Of a stretch of DNA of 64,000 bases, positions 8,631 to 16,865 are shown piece by piece. The notes under the pieces are model-generated. The model did no database searches. It saw nothing but the letters and a program-made list of their open reading frames with translations, and had not been told where the DNA came from. A program made the position numbers and the translations under genes. Location of the stretch: the NCBI RefSeq assembly GCF_019264375.1, contig NZ_JAHVAI010000001.1:248001-312000 (forward strand). The letters are read 5' to 3'. Within the stretch, counting starts at the first letter, position 1. The number at the start of each line of letters is the position of its first letter. The DNA comes from Sedimentimonas flavescens (lineage in GTDB: Bacteria > Pseudomonadota > Alphaproteobacteria > Rhodobacterales > Rhodobacteraceae).

Positions 8631-10526
8631 ATGGGATACAAAGAGATCTACTCTGCCTGGAAGGCCGACCCGAACGGGTTCTGGATGCAGGCAGCCGAGG
8701 GCATCGACTGGGTCGAGCAACCCTCGAAGGCACTGTTCGCCGAGAACGCTCCGCTCTACGAGTGGTTCTCAGACGGCATGGTCAACACCTGCTGGAACGC
8801 GGTTGACCGCCATGTGCTGGCGGGTCGCGGCGATCAGATCGCCATCCAGCACGAAAGCCCGATCACCCATTCGACCAAGGGCATCACCTACAAGGAACTG
8901 CAAACCCGCGTGGCCTCGCTGGCAGGCGCGCTGCGGATGCGCGGCGTCGAGAAGGGTGACCGCGTCATCATCTACATGCCGATGATCCCCGAAGCGCTGG
9001 AAGCGATGCTGGCCTGTGCCCGCCTTGGCGCGATCCACTCGGTCGTGTTTGGCGGCTTTGCCGCGAACGAACTTGCGGTGCGTATCGACGACTGCGAACC
9101 CAAGGCAATCATCGCAGCTTCCTGCGGGCTCGAGCCGAACCGCGTGGTGCACTACAAGCCGCTGCTCGACTCGGCGATCGAACAGGCCCAGCACAAGCCC
9201 GAGTTCTGCGTCATCTTCCAGCGCGAGCAGGAAGTGGCCAAGCTGATCGAGGGCCGCGACTTCAACTGGCACGGCTTCCAGTATGGCGTGAAGCCCGCCG
9301 ACTGCGTTCCGGTCGAGGGCAACCACCCCGCCTATATCCTCTACACCTCGGGCACCACGGGCCAGCCCAAGGGCGTCGTGCGCCACACCGGCGGGCACCT
9401 TGTCGCGCTGAACTGGACGATGAAGGCGATCTACAACATCGAGGCGGGCGACCGCTTCTGGGCGGCCTCGGACGTGGGTTGGGTCGTGGGTCACTCCTAC
9501 ATCTGCTACGGCCCGCTGATCGCCGGTGCGACCACCGTCGTCTTCGAAGGCAAACCGGTCGGCACGCCGCACCCGGGCGTCTTCTGGCGCATCATCCAGA
9601 ACCACCGCATCAAGTCGTTCTTCACCGCCCCCACCGCGCTGCGCGCGATCAAGCGCGAAGACCCGACCGGCGAGTGGATCAAGCGCTACAAGCTGCATGA
9701 CCTTCAGGCCCTGTTCCTGGCCGGCGAGCGCGCCGACCCCGACACCGTGAAATGGGCGCAGCAGCACCTCGGCGTGCCGGTGGTCGACCACTGGTGGCAG
9801 ACCGAAACCGGCTGGGCTATCGCTGCGAACCCGATCGGACTTGAAGTGCTGCCGACCAAGGTGGGTTCGCCCTCGGTGCCGATGCCGGGCTATGACGTGC
9901 AGGTCCTCGACGAGGGCGGCCATCCGCTCAAGGCGGGCGAGCTGGGCGCCATCGCGATCAAGCTGCCGCTGCCTCCGGGCACGCTGCCCACGCTGTGGAA
10001 CGCCGAGCCGCGCTTCAAGAAGAGCTACCTCGAGCATTTCCCCGGTTACTACGAGACGGGCGACGCGGGCTACATGGACGAGGACGGCTACCTCTACATC
10101 ATGGCGCGCACCGATGACGTCATCAACGTCGCGGGCCACCGCCTCTCGACCGGCGCGATGGAAGAGGTTCTGGCCTCGCACCCCGATGTCGCCGAATGCG
10201 CGGTGATCGGTATTGCCGACGACCTCAAGGGACAGCAGCCGCTTGGCTTCCTGTGCCTCAACAAGGGCTGCGATCGCGACCACAAGACCATCGTCAAGGA
10301 ATGCGTGGGCCTCGTGCGTGACCAGATCGGCCCGGTTGCGGCCTTCAAGCTGGCCAGCGTTGTGGATCGCCTGCCCAAGACCCGCTCGGGCAAGATCCTG
10401 CGCGCGACCATGGTCAAGATCGCCGATGGCGAAGACTACAAGATGCCCGCGACGATCGACGATCCGGCGATCCTCGACGAGATCACCGAGGCGCTGAAAG
10501 CCCTCGGCTTCCCGGCAGCGAAGTAA
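8631..10526 (+). CDS. prpE: Propionyl-CoA synthetase
   Basis: Makes propionyl-CoA from propionate, ATP and CoA through propionyl-AMP. The 631-residue protein has the ATP-binding P-loop-like TSGTTGQPKG (about residue 238), WWQTETGWAI, the YYETGDAGYMDEDGY hinge region and the C-terminal PKTRSGKILR with the catalytic lysine (about 587), the site of regulatory acetylation in this family. The N-terminus (GYKEIYSAWKADPNGFW) and the HYKPLLDSAIEQAQHKP segment favour PrpE over acetyl-CoA synthetase. ATG at 8631 follows GGAGGAGG. The upstream TTTGCAAA array supports a propionate role. A strong terminator follows. Confidence 0.93.
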   Translation: MGYKEIYSAWKADPNGFWMQAAEGIDWVEQPSKALFAENAPLYEWFSDGMVNTCWNAVDRHVLAGRGDQIAIQHESPITHSTKGITYKELQTRVASLAGALRMRGVEKGDRVIIYMPMIPEALEAMLACARLGAIHSVVFGGFAANELAVRIDDCEPKAIIAASCGLEPNRVVHYKPLLDSAIEQAQHKPEFCVIFQREQEVAKLIEGRDFNWHGFQYGVKPADCVPVEGNHPAYILYTSGTTGQPKGVVRHTGGHLVALNWTMKAIYNIEAGDRFWAASDVGWVVGHSYICYGPLIAGATTVVFEGKPVGTPHPGVFWRIIQNHRIKSFFTAPTALRAIKREDPTGEWIKRYKLHDLQALFLAGERADPDTVKWAQQHLGVPVVDHWWQTETGWAIAANPIGLEVLPTKVGSPSVPMPGYDVQVLDEGGHPLKAGELGAIAIKLPLPPGTLPTLWNAEPRFKKSYLEHFPGYYETGDAGYMDEDGYLYIMARTDDVINVAGHRLSTGAMEEVLASHPDVAECAVIGIADDLKGQQPLGFLCLNKGCDRDHKTIVKECVGLVRDQIGPVAAFKLASVVDRLPKTRSGKILRATMVKIADGEDYKMPATIDDPAILDEITEALKALGFPAAK

Positions 10527-10532
10527 GACGAC

Positions 10533-10559
10533 AAAGGGGGCCGATCATCGGCCCCCTTT
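10533..10559 (+). terminator. Bidirectional terminator between prpE and NAD kinase gene
   Basis: A perfect 12-bp stem (10533-10544 AAAGGGGGCCGA with 10548-10559 TCGGCCCCCTTT) with a 3-base loop lies between convergent genes. A-flank and T-flank let it serve both strands. Confidence 0.85.
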
Positions 10560-10575
10560 GCATTTGCCTGGACTG

Positions 10576-11337
10576 TCAGGCGAATTGTTCGCGCATCAGG
10601 CGCTCTTCCAGCCCATGCCCCGGATCGAACAGGATGCGGTGGGCGACCTTGGGTTCGGAACGGATCTCGACCGATTTCACCGGCTTGACCGAACGCGAAT
10701 CCGCATCCGCCATCACCGGGCGCTTGTCGGGCTCAAGCACATCGAACCGCACCACCGCCGAGGCGGGCAGGATCGCGCCGCGCCAGCGCCGTGGCCGGAA
10801 CGAGGCGATGCCGGTCAGTGCAAGCACTTCGGAGCCGATGGGCAGGATCGGACCATAGGCCGAGTAGTTGTAAGCCGTGGACCCGGCGGGGGTCGATAGG
10901 ATCGCACCATCGCAAACCAGTTCGTCCATCCGCACCTTGCCGTTGATCGAGATCTTCAGCTTGGCCGCCTGCGGGCCCGCACGCAGCAGCGCAACCTCAT
11001 TGATCGCCAGTTCCTCATGCACGACGCCGTCAACCGTGACCGCGCGCATGGCGAGCGGATGGATCACCGCCTCTTCGGCGGCGGCCAGCCGGTCAGGCAG
11101 CTCATCAGGGGCGTAATCGTTCATCAGAAAGCCCACGGTGCCACGGTTCATCCCGTAAACCGGCAGCCCCGTGCCCGCATGCAGGGTCTGGAGCATGAAC
11201 CCGTCGCCGCCCAAAGCCACGATCACATCGGCCGCGTAGCGCGGCACCTGCCCGTAGCGCCCAGTCAGTTCGACCAGCGCCTCTTGCGCAATCTCGCTGT
11301 TCGATGCGGCGAAATGGATGTGGTTGGGCCTGTTCAC
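10576..11337 (-). CDS. nadK: NAD kinase
   Basis: Phosphorylates NAD+ to NADP+. A 253-residue enzyme with the GGDG motif at 43-46 (VIVALGGDGFML), the NE motif in ELAINEVALLR, and STPAGSTAYNYSAYGPILP near the substrate site. I start at GTG 11337, the codon that begins the family-like N-terminus NRPNHIHFAAS and has a GGGA 8-11 bases upstream; the frame stays open much farther upstream, but that sequence is antisense to glyA. Divergent from glyA across 168 bases. Confidence 0.93.
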   Translation of the reverse strand: MNRPNHIHFAASNSEIAQEALVELTGRYGQVPRYAADVIVALGGDGFMLQTLHAGTGLPVYGMNRGTVGFLMNDYAPDELPDRLAAAEEAVIHPLAMRAVTVDGVVHEELAINEVALLRAGPQAAKLKISINGKVRMDELVCDGAILSTPAGSTAYNYSAYGPILPIGSEVLALTGIASFRPRRWRGAILPASAVVRFDVLEPDKRPVMADADSRSVKPVKSVEIRSEPKVAHRILFDPGHGLEERLMREQFA

Positions 11338-11505
11338 GCGCGTTTTCCCTGTTTCTGGAAAAGGTGTGACAAGCGACGATCGGAAACACAAGCACCAATG
11401 CCGCCCCAAATTGCCGCGCCAAAATGGCTTTTGGTCGCTTTGGACGCTTCCGAAGCCTTTCTTTCTGCGATAAACGACCGGCAAACTTCCCCATAGGAGA
11501 CGTCC

Positions 11506-12798
11506 ATGACCGATCAACGCGATGCCGGCTTCTTCACCGAAAGCCTCGCCACCCGTGACCCGGAGCTGTTCAACTCGATCACCGACGAGCTTGGCCGCCA
11601 GCGCGACGAGATCGAGCTGATCGCTTCCGAAAACATCGTCTCGAAGGCGGTGATGGAGGCCCAGGGCTCGGTGATGACCAACAAATACGCCGAGGGCTAT
11701 CCGGGCAAGCGTTACTATGGCGGCTGCCAGTTCGTGGACGTGGCGGAAAACCTGGCTATCGACCGCGCGAAGGCGCTGTTCGGCTGTGAATTCGCCAACG
11801 TGCAGCCGAACTCGGGCTCGCAGGCGAACCAGGGCGTGTTCAACGCGCTTCTGAAGCCCGGCGACACCATTCTGGGCATGAACCTCGCCTCGGGCGGTCA
11901 CCTGACCCACGGCGCGGCCCCGAACCAGTCGGGCAAGTGGTTCAACGCGGTGCAATACGGCGTGCGCCAGCAAGACAACCGCATCGACTACGACGAGGTC
12001 GCTGCCCTCGCCAAGGAACACCAGCCCAAGCTGATCATCGCTGGCGGCTCGGCCATTCCGCGCCAGATCGACTTCGCCAAGTTCCGTGAAATCGCGGATT
12101 CGGTCGGCGCCTTCCTGATGGTGGACATGGCGCACTTTGCGGGCCTCGTGGCTGGCGGCGCGCATCCCTCGCCCTTCCCCTATGCGGATGTGGCCACCAC
12201 CACCACCCACAAGACCCTGCGCGGCCCGCGCGGCGGCATGATCCTGACCAACAGCGAAGAGATCGCGAAGAAGGTCAACTCGGCCATTTTCCCGGGCATC
12301 CAGGGCGGTCCGCTGATGCATGTCATCGCCGCCAAGGCGGTTGCCTTCGGCGAGGCCCTGCGCCCCGAGTTCAAGGTCTACGCCAAGCAGGTCATCGCCA
12401 ACGCTCAGGCGCTGGCGGATGAGCTGATGAAGGGTGGCCTCGACATCGTCACCGGCGGCACCGACACCCATGTGATGCTGGTGGACCTGCGCCCGAAAGG
12501 CGTGAAGGGCAACGCGACCGACAAGGCGCTTGGCCGCGCGCATATCACCTGCAACAAGAACGGCATCCCGTTCGACCCGGAAAAGCCGACCGTGACCTCG
12601 GGCATCCGTCTGGGCACCCCGGCGGGCACCACCCGCGGCTTCGGCGAGGCCGAGTTCCGCCAGATCGGCCGCATGATCATCAAGGTCGTGGATGGTCTCG
12701 CCGCCAATGGCGAAGAGAACAACGACGCGGTCGAGGCCGAGGTCCGCAAGGAAGTGGCCGAACTCTGCGCCAAGTTCCCGCTCTATCCGGGCATGTGA
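11506..12798 (+). CDS. glyA: Serine hydroxymethyltransferase
   Basis: PLP enzyme that interconverts serine and glycine with tetrahydrofolate, the main one-carbon source. The 430-residue length is standard. The PLP lysine is in [14 protein letters not shown] (about residue 235), and the tetrahydrofolate/PLP segments [11 protein letters not shown] and [13 protein letters not shown] are intact. ATG follows AGGAGA at good spacing. A strong terminator sits 17 bases after the stop, so it is probably monocistronic. Confidence 0.97.
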   Translation: MTDQRDAGFFTESLATRDPELFNSITDELGRQRDEIELIASENIVSKAVMEAQGSVMTNKYAEGYPGKRYYGGCQFVDVAENLAIDRAKALFGCEFANVQPNSGSQANQGVFNALLKPGDTILGMNLASGGHLTHGAAPNQSGKWFNAVQYGVRQQDNRIDYDEVAALAKEHQPKLIIAGGSAIPRQIDFAKFREIADSVGAFLMVDMAHFAGLVAGGAHPSPFPYADVATTTTHKTLRGPRGGMILTNSEEIAKKVNSAIFPGIQGGPLMHVIAAKAVAFGEALRPEFKVYAKQVIANAQALADELMKGGLDIVTGGTDTHVMLVDLRPKGVKGNATDKALGRAHITCNKNGIPFDPEKPTVTSGIRLGTPAGTTRGFGEAEFRQIGRMIIKVVDGLAANGEENNDAVEAEVRKEVAELCAKFPLYPGM

Positions 12799-12815
12799 TC
12801 CGATCGGATCCTTTC

Positions 12816-12840
12816 GGGGCCGGCTCGTCCGGCCCCTTTT
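12816..12840 (+). terminator. Rho-independent terminator after glyA
   Basis: Stem GGGGCCGG (12816-12823) with CCGGCCCC (12829-12836), 5-base loop, followed by TTTTCTTTT. Confidence 0.85.
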
Positions 12841-12868
12841 CTTTTCGGCATTTTCACGAGTTTTTCTC

Positions 12869-13714
12869 TTGTCCCTGCACGCCCCCGCCAGCACCCGCCT
12901 TGAGCGCAGGCTCGGCGATTGGGCACGTGCGCGGCTTCCCTTCGCCCTGGCCGAGTTCGTCATGTTCGTGCTCAAGCAAGGTTGGGCAAGCCTGTTCGGC
13001 GGCCTGCTTCTGGGCGCGATCCTGCTGACCCGCGCGATCTGGTCGCCGGACTGGCCGATTGCGCGCTATGACGCGCTCTTTCTCTTCGCGCTTCTGGTTC
13101 AGGCGGTGTTCCTGTGGAAGGGGCTGGAAACCTGGGAAGAGGCGCGGGTCATCGTGCTCTTCCATCTCACCGGCACCGCGATGGAGTGGTTCAAGGTCCA
13201 TGCCGGATCGTGGGACTACCCCGAGCCAGGGCTGTTCAAGATACTGTCCGTGCCGCTGTTTTCCGGCTTCATGTATGCCTCGGTCGGCAGCTATATCGCC
13301 CGGGTGATCCGCATCTTCGACATGCGCTTTGCGCCCTACCCGCCGCTCTGGCTCACCTTTGCCTTCGCGACCGCGATCTATGTGAACTTCTTCTCGCATC
13401 ACTTCCTGCCCGATATCCGCATCGCGCTTTTCGCACTGTCGGTGCTGATCTTCGGGCGCACCCGTGTCAGTTTCTGCATCTCGGAGCGGCGCTGGTGGAT
13501 GCCGATGCCGCTTTCCGCGCTACTGGCCAGCTTCGCGCTCTCGGTTGCCGAGAATGTCGGCACGCTGAGCGGAACCTGGCTCTACGCCGGGAACACCGGG
13601 CGCCATGTGGTGAACTGGGGCAAGCTTGGTTCGTGGTATCTGCTGCTCTACGTCGCCTTCGTCACGGTGACAGTGGTCAGCCGCTCGGCGCTCGAACGCC
13701 GACCGCGGCGCTGA
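12869..13714 (+). CDS. DUF817-family integral membrane protein
   Basis: A 281-residue polytopic protein with about seven hydrophobic helices, starting with QGWASLFGGLLLGAILL. It matches my recollection of the DUF817 family, conserved membrane proteins of unknown role, through the WFKVHAGSWDYPEPG and FSGFMYASVGSYI segments and a late WLYAGNTGRHVVNWGKLGSW. The start is uncertain: no good ribosome site precedes any candidate. I take TTG 12869, just after the glyA terminator; the ATG at 12963 would remove the first 31 residues but keep all helices. The stop is 5 bases from the convergent gene's stop. Confidence 0.75.
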   Translation: MSLHAPASTRLERRLGDWARARLPFALAEFVMFVLKQGWASLFGGLLLGAILLTRAIWSPDWPIARYDALFLFALLVQAVFLWKGLETWEEARVIVLFHLTGTAMEWFKVHAGSWDYPEPGLFKILSVPLFSGFMYASVGSYIARVIRIFDMRFAPYPPLWLTFAFATAIYVNFFSHHFLPDIRIALFALSVLIFGRTRVSFCISERRWWMPMPLSALLASFALSVAENVGTLSGTWLYAGNTGRHVVNWGKLGSWYLLLYVAFVTVTVVSRSALERRPRR

Positions 13715-13719
13715 GGCGC

Positions 13720-14085
13720 TCAGTTCAGCCACAGCGCCAGCGCACCAAGCGCCGCCGCCATCAGCGCAACCCCAAAAACTGTCGAGGTGATCGCATCGCG
13801 CGCCCGCCCCCAGAAACGCCGCCCGGCGTTCAGATGCTCCAGATAATGCGCGCTGGTGTCATAGGCGGCCTGAAGCGCATCGAGGTCGAGATGGCGCACC
13901 ATCTTGGGCGAGGCCGCCACCCCCTCGGCCGTCGCCAGAACACGCACCGCCTGCCGGATACGGCGCGGCAGCGCCCGTGCACGGCTGTCGAGCCGCTGCG
14001 ACAGGCTATGCCCCGTCGCCCCCAGCCGGTCGGCCAGAAGCTCGGAGATATGCGCGATCATGGTCTGGACCTGTGCTGGCGTCAT
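13720..14085 (-). CDS. Small protein with C-terminal membrane anchor, function unknown
   Basis: A 121-residue protein whose first 95 residues are an Arg/Ala-rich helical soluble region and whose last 22 residues (STVFGVALMAAALGALALW) form a single membrane helix ending LN, a tail-anchored layout. I do not recognise the family. It converges with the DUF817 gene and diverges from the hydrolase gene at 14163, with 77 bases between the starts. Confidence 0.65.
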   Translation of the reverse strand: MTPAQVQTMIAHISELLADRLGATGHSLSQRLDSRARALPRRIRQAVRVLATAEGVAASPKMVRHLDLDALQAAYDTSAHYLEHLNAGRRFWGRARDAITSTVFGVALMAAALGALALWLN

Positions 14086-14162
14086 CTGATCCCCTTCCCG
14101 CTCAGGCTAACCGCGCGACAAGACCTCTGGAAGAGGCCACGCGTTCGGGTTAGCAAAGACAC

Positions 14163-14930
14163 ATGTTGAACCTGCAGATTCATGGCTCGCCGACCGAGCA
14201 CCCGCCGCTTCTGATCGTGCATGGGCTTTACGGCTCGGCGCGCAACTGGGGCGTGATCGCCAAGCATCTCTCGGCGGACCGCGAAGTTATCGCCGTGGAT
14301 CAACGTAACCATGGCGACAGCTACTGGACGGAAAGCCATACCTACGAGGACATGGCCGCCGACCTCGCGCATGTGATCGACGAGCACGGCGGGCGCGCCG
14401 ATGTGCTTGGGCATTCGATGGGCGGCAAGGCCGCGATGCAACTGGCGCTGACCCGGCCCGAGATGGTGCGCAAACTGGTCGTTGCCGATATGGCGCCGGT
14501 CAACTACAGCCACGGCCCCGCGCATCTGGCGCTGCAACAGGCGATGAAGGTTCTGCATGTCGAGGATCTTACGCTACGCTCCGAGGCCGACAAGCGGCTG
14601 GCCCAGGCGATCCCCGATCCCGCGACCCGTGCCTTCCTGCTGCAATCGCTCGACCTAAAGGCGACGCCGCCACGCTGGAAGCTGAACCTCGATATTCTGG
14701 GCGCCGAGATGGACACGATCCTCGGCTGGCCGGGCACCTCGGGTATCTTCGAAGGCCCGGCACTGTTCGTGTCTGGGGCCTTGTCGAATTACGTCAAGCC
14801 CGAGTATCAACCCGCCATTCTGGCGCAATTCCCGCAGGCCGAGTTCGCGCAGGTCGAAAACGCGGGGCATTGGCTGCACGCCGAACAACCCCGCGCCTTT
14901 GAAGCCGTCGTGGCCGCCTTCCTCGGTTGA
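14163..14930 (+). CDS. Alpha/beta hydrolase, YbfF-like esterase
   Basis: A 255-residue single-domain alpha/beta-hydrolase. The nucleophile elbow GHSMGGKAAM holds the serine at about residue 87; an oxyanion-hole HGLYGSARNWG lies near residue 21 and the catalytic histidine is in AGHWLHAEQP near the C-terminus. The pattern (HGLYGSARNW, QRNHGDS) is that of YbfF-type acyl-CoA or ester hydrolases. No signal peptide, so cytoplasmic. The natural substrate cannot be read from the sequence. Confidence 0.88.
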   Translation: MLNLQIHGSPTEHPPLLIVHGLYGSARNWGVIAKHLSADREVIAVDQRNHGDSYWTESHTYEDMAADLAHVIDEHGGRADVLGHSMGGKAAMQLALTRPEMVRKLVVADMAPVNYSHGPAHLALQQAMKVLHVEDLTLRSEADKRLAQAIPDPATRAFLLQSLDLKATPPRWKLNLDILGAEMDTILGWPGTSGIFEGPALFVSGALSNYVKPEYQPAILAQFPQAEFAQVENAGHWLHAEQPRAFEAVVAAFLG

Positions 14931-14933
14931 GGA

Positions 14934-15425
14934 TCAGACCTCCGGACGCTTCATCCGCTCCATCAGGTTCGTCTTGAGGACGAACTGATGATAAAGCGCG
15001 CCGACCACATGCAGGCCGATCAGCACGAACAGAACGCCGGTCAGCGCCTCATGCACTTCGGCCGCGCCGCGGCTGCCAAGAAACCAGGCCGCGCCGCCTG
15101 CGGGCACAAGAACGATCATCAGCAGATAAAGCCCGCCATGCGTCAGCTTCGCCAGCAGTTGAAGCGGCGGCGCCTCTTCGGCGGGCGGCAGTGGTGCGCC
15201 ACGGGTCTTGCGCAGCCCAAGCCGCCACAGAACCAGAACAAAGATCGCGATGCCGCCAAAGACATGCGCCGCGACAAGCGGATTGAAGCCCACTTCCTCG
15301 CCGCGTGTGGCCGCGCGGAATGCGTCGCCAATCGCGTCATTCAGCAGGAACTGCGCCGCGATCAGCAGCGCTACGATCCAATGCAACGCGATCTGCGTCG
15401 CGGAATAGCCTTTTACCTCAGCCAT
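14934..15425 (-). CDS. Cytochrome b561 family protein
   Basis: A 163-residue four-helix membrane protein of the bacterial cytochrome b561 family, which moves electrons between quinone pools or periplasmic acceptors through two b hemes. Candidate heme-ligand histidines are in QIALHWIVALL (helix 1), VAAHVFGGIAI (helix 2), KLTHGGLYLL (helix 3) and GLHVVGALYHQF (helix 4). ATG at 15425 has GGAGG 10 bases upstream, which rules out the ATG five codons earlier. Its stop lies 3 bases from the stop of the convergent hydrolase gene. Confidence 0.88.
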   Translation of the reverse strand: MAEVKGYSATQIALHWIVALLIAAQFLLNDAIGDAFRAATRGEEVGFNPLVAAHVFGGIAIFVLVLWRLGLRKTRGAPLPPAEEAPPLQLLAKLTHGGLYLLMIVLVPAGGAAWFLGSRGAAEVHEALTGVLFVLIGLHVVGALYHQFVLKTNLMERMKRPEV

Positions 15426-15498
15426 TTGAGTCGCCTCCATTCACGGGCATAATGCCGGTCGATCATTGAACGGAGCAGGCCGGGAGTTCCGGCGCTGG

Positions 15499-15684
15499 TC
15501 AAGCGTTCTCGTTGATCTGCTTCGCGATGATCCATGCGATGGGAACGGCAACGACAAAGCCGATCGCGGCCGAATAGATCATCGTCATCGTGTCGAACTT
15601 GTTCATCGTCAGCGCGGCGGTGATGATGATGCCGGCAAGCGTGGGTCCGGCGAGAGCATAGATAATGCCGAAAAGACGGAACAT
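15499..15684 (-). CDS. 61-residue membrane protein
   Basis: A very small protein with two hydrophobic helices: FGIIYALAGPTLAGIIITAAL and AAIGFVVAVPIAWIIAKQI, ending NENA. ATG 15684 has a clear GGAGG 8 bases upstream; sequence in frame before it is not needed. Similar small proteins in Rhodobacteraceae are, as I recall, often labelled CTP synthetase, which cannot be right for 61 residues with two membrane helices. Function unknown. Confidence 0.75.
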   Translation of the reverse strand: MFRLFGIIYALAGPTLAGIIITAALTMNKFDTMTMIYSAAIGFVVAVPIAWIIAKQINENA

Positions 15685-15815
15685 AAGAGCCTCCATTAGC
15701 GCGCGTTTCATATATTGATGAATCACGTTTCATGCATGCGAACTTTGATCTGAGTCAGTTGCACTGACTGGTCGTCCGCGGCAGTCGGTCGCAGGCGCAC
15801 CGCGATATCAAGTGC

Positions 15816-16139
15816 TTAACAATCCATCAGGTAGCGCGCCTCGCCGCTGTCCCCGGGCAGAGAGGGCGAACGCGCATATCCGCCAAGCGGCCCCGCGACC
15901 CGGCAGCCGGTGACCGATTCCGCTGCTTCGATCAGCCCTGCCCGTGCCCGGTCGTGATGCTGCCGTTTGATGGTATCCAGGCGGATCACCTCGACCGCGT
16001 CACCCTTGACGAAGACCGCGTAGCGTAGCCCCTGCGCCATCACGTCGTGGCGCGCGGCGCCAAAGAACCGCGGCGCGGGCGAGGCTCCGCAGCCCCCCAC
16101 AAGCACCATGGCCAGGATCCAGATAGACACGCGCCGCAT
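15816..16139 (-). CDS. Small lipoprotein of unknown function
   Basis: A 107-residue protein with a signal peptide and lipobox (LVGGC, Cys17), followed by a short mature domain with two further cysteines (GCRV and the C-terminal DC), suggesting a disulfide in the periplasm. I recognise no family. Stands alone; its promoter would fall in 16140-16197, before the neighbouring same-strand gene's stop. Confidence 0.7.
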   Translation of the reverse strand: MRRVSIWILAMVLVGGCGASPAPRFFGAARHDVMAQGLRYAVFVKGDAVEVIRLDTIKRQHHDRARAGLIEAAESVTGCRVAGPLGGYARSPSLPGDSGEARYLMDC

Positions 16140-16197
16140 AAGCCCTCCGTTTGGGGTATGCTGCCGGATCGAGGTTAATGAAGCCTTAACCGGAATG

Positions 16198-16518
16198 CTA
16201 ATCGCGGTCAGGCGCGAAAGCCGGACCCATCTCGCTCAACCGGGCGAGGTTGCTAGAGGTGTAACGGCCGATTTCGCGCATTCCGGCCTGCATCGCCTTG
16301 CCCGCCCCTTCGCCGCGCAGCACCGCGCAGGTTGCCGCCTCGACGGCCTCGACGGTGGCTTGCGGCTTTTCGGCGATCATCCGCAGCACTTCGGAATTGG
16401 GCGTTCCCCAGAGCCCTGCCATCCCCGCCAGTCGCAGCGCGATGATGGTCTGCGCCTCCACTCCGATGCGGGCGGCCTGAAGGGTCAGCGAGAACGGGGA
16501 GAGTGGGTCAAAGAACAT
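16198..16518 (-). CDS. Conserved small helical protein (often labelled antifreeze protein)
   Basis: A 106-residue, probably all-helical protein starting MFFDPLSPFSLTLQAARIGVEAQTIIALRLAGMAGLWG. The layout (short DPLS N-terminus, an Ala/Met-rich helix, Glu-Lys-rich second helix) matches a family common in Rhodobacteraceae that is annotated antifreeze protein without evidence; it looks more like a phasin-type helix pair. I chose ATG 16518 because upstream in-frame codons lack this character. No operon partner. Confidence 0.65.
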   Translation of the reverse strand: MFFDPLSPFSLTLQAARIGVEAQTIIALRLAGMAGLWGTPNSEVLRMIAEKPQATVEAVEAATCAVLRGEGAGKAMQAGMREIGRYTSSNLARLSEMGPAFAPDRD

Positions 16519-16865
16519 CCGAAGCTTTCTGTTGTACCGGTGCGAACCGGCCATTTCGCGCCCCGAAACAAGATCAGATCGCATTCCCAAGCGTTTATGG
16601 GTGCATTCCGGCGCCGCAGGAAGGGCGAAAAACGCATGGCTCCCTTGCTTCGACCGCTCGATGGTGTTGCAAAAACCTCAGTCGCCAATCCCCTTTGTGC
16701 GCTCAGGCACAGACCGTGCTGGCTATCGTGCTTGATTTCCGATCTCTCTCCACCAAATCTTGACCTAATGGTAATTGACTTTTAAGCCCCATTCTGAACT
16801 CACTCGTTCAGAAATTTTCCTGCCCTTACGGCAAGCCAATAGACACTGCGCGTTCCGGAGTTCTC
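16519..16865. other. 347-base gap before the efflux operon
   Basis: No convincing gene; open frames here lack ribosome sites. It holds the promoter region of the RND efflux operon, including the palindrome at 16792-16813 and TTGACC (16760-16765) and TTGACT (16775-16780) boxes that could serve as -35 elements. Confidence 0.6.
16792..16813 (+). promoter_or_regulatory. Perfect palindrome upstream of RND efflux operon, likely repressor operator
   Basis: TTCTGAAC (16792-16799), six-base spacer, GTTCAGAA (16806-16813): a perfect 8-bp inverted repeat 52 bases before the adaptor start. The shape suits a TetR-family dimer, the usual controller of such pumps. No TetR gene is adjacent, so the regulator would act in trans. 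Confidence 0.6.

Noticed and set aside
11338-12975. N-terminal extension of NAD kinase to nearly 800 residues
   Set aside because: The extension is antisense to glyA and has no homologous feel; GTG 11337 gives the normal family length.
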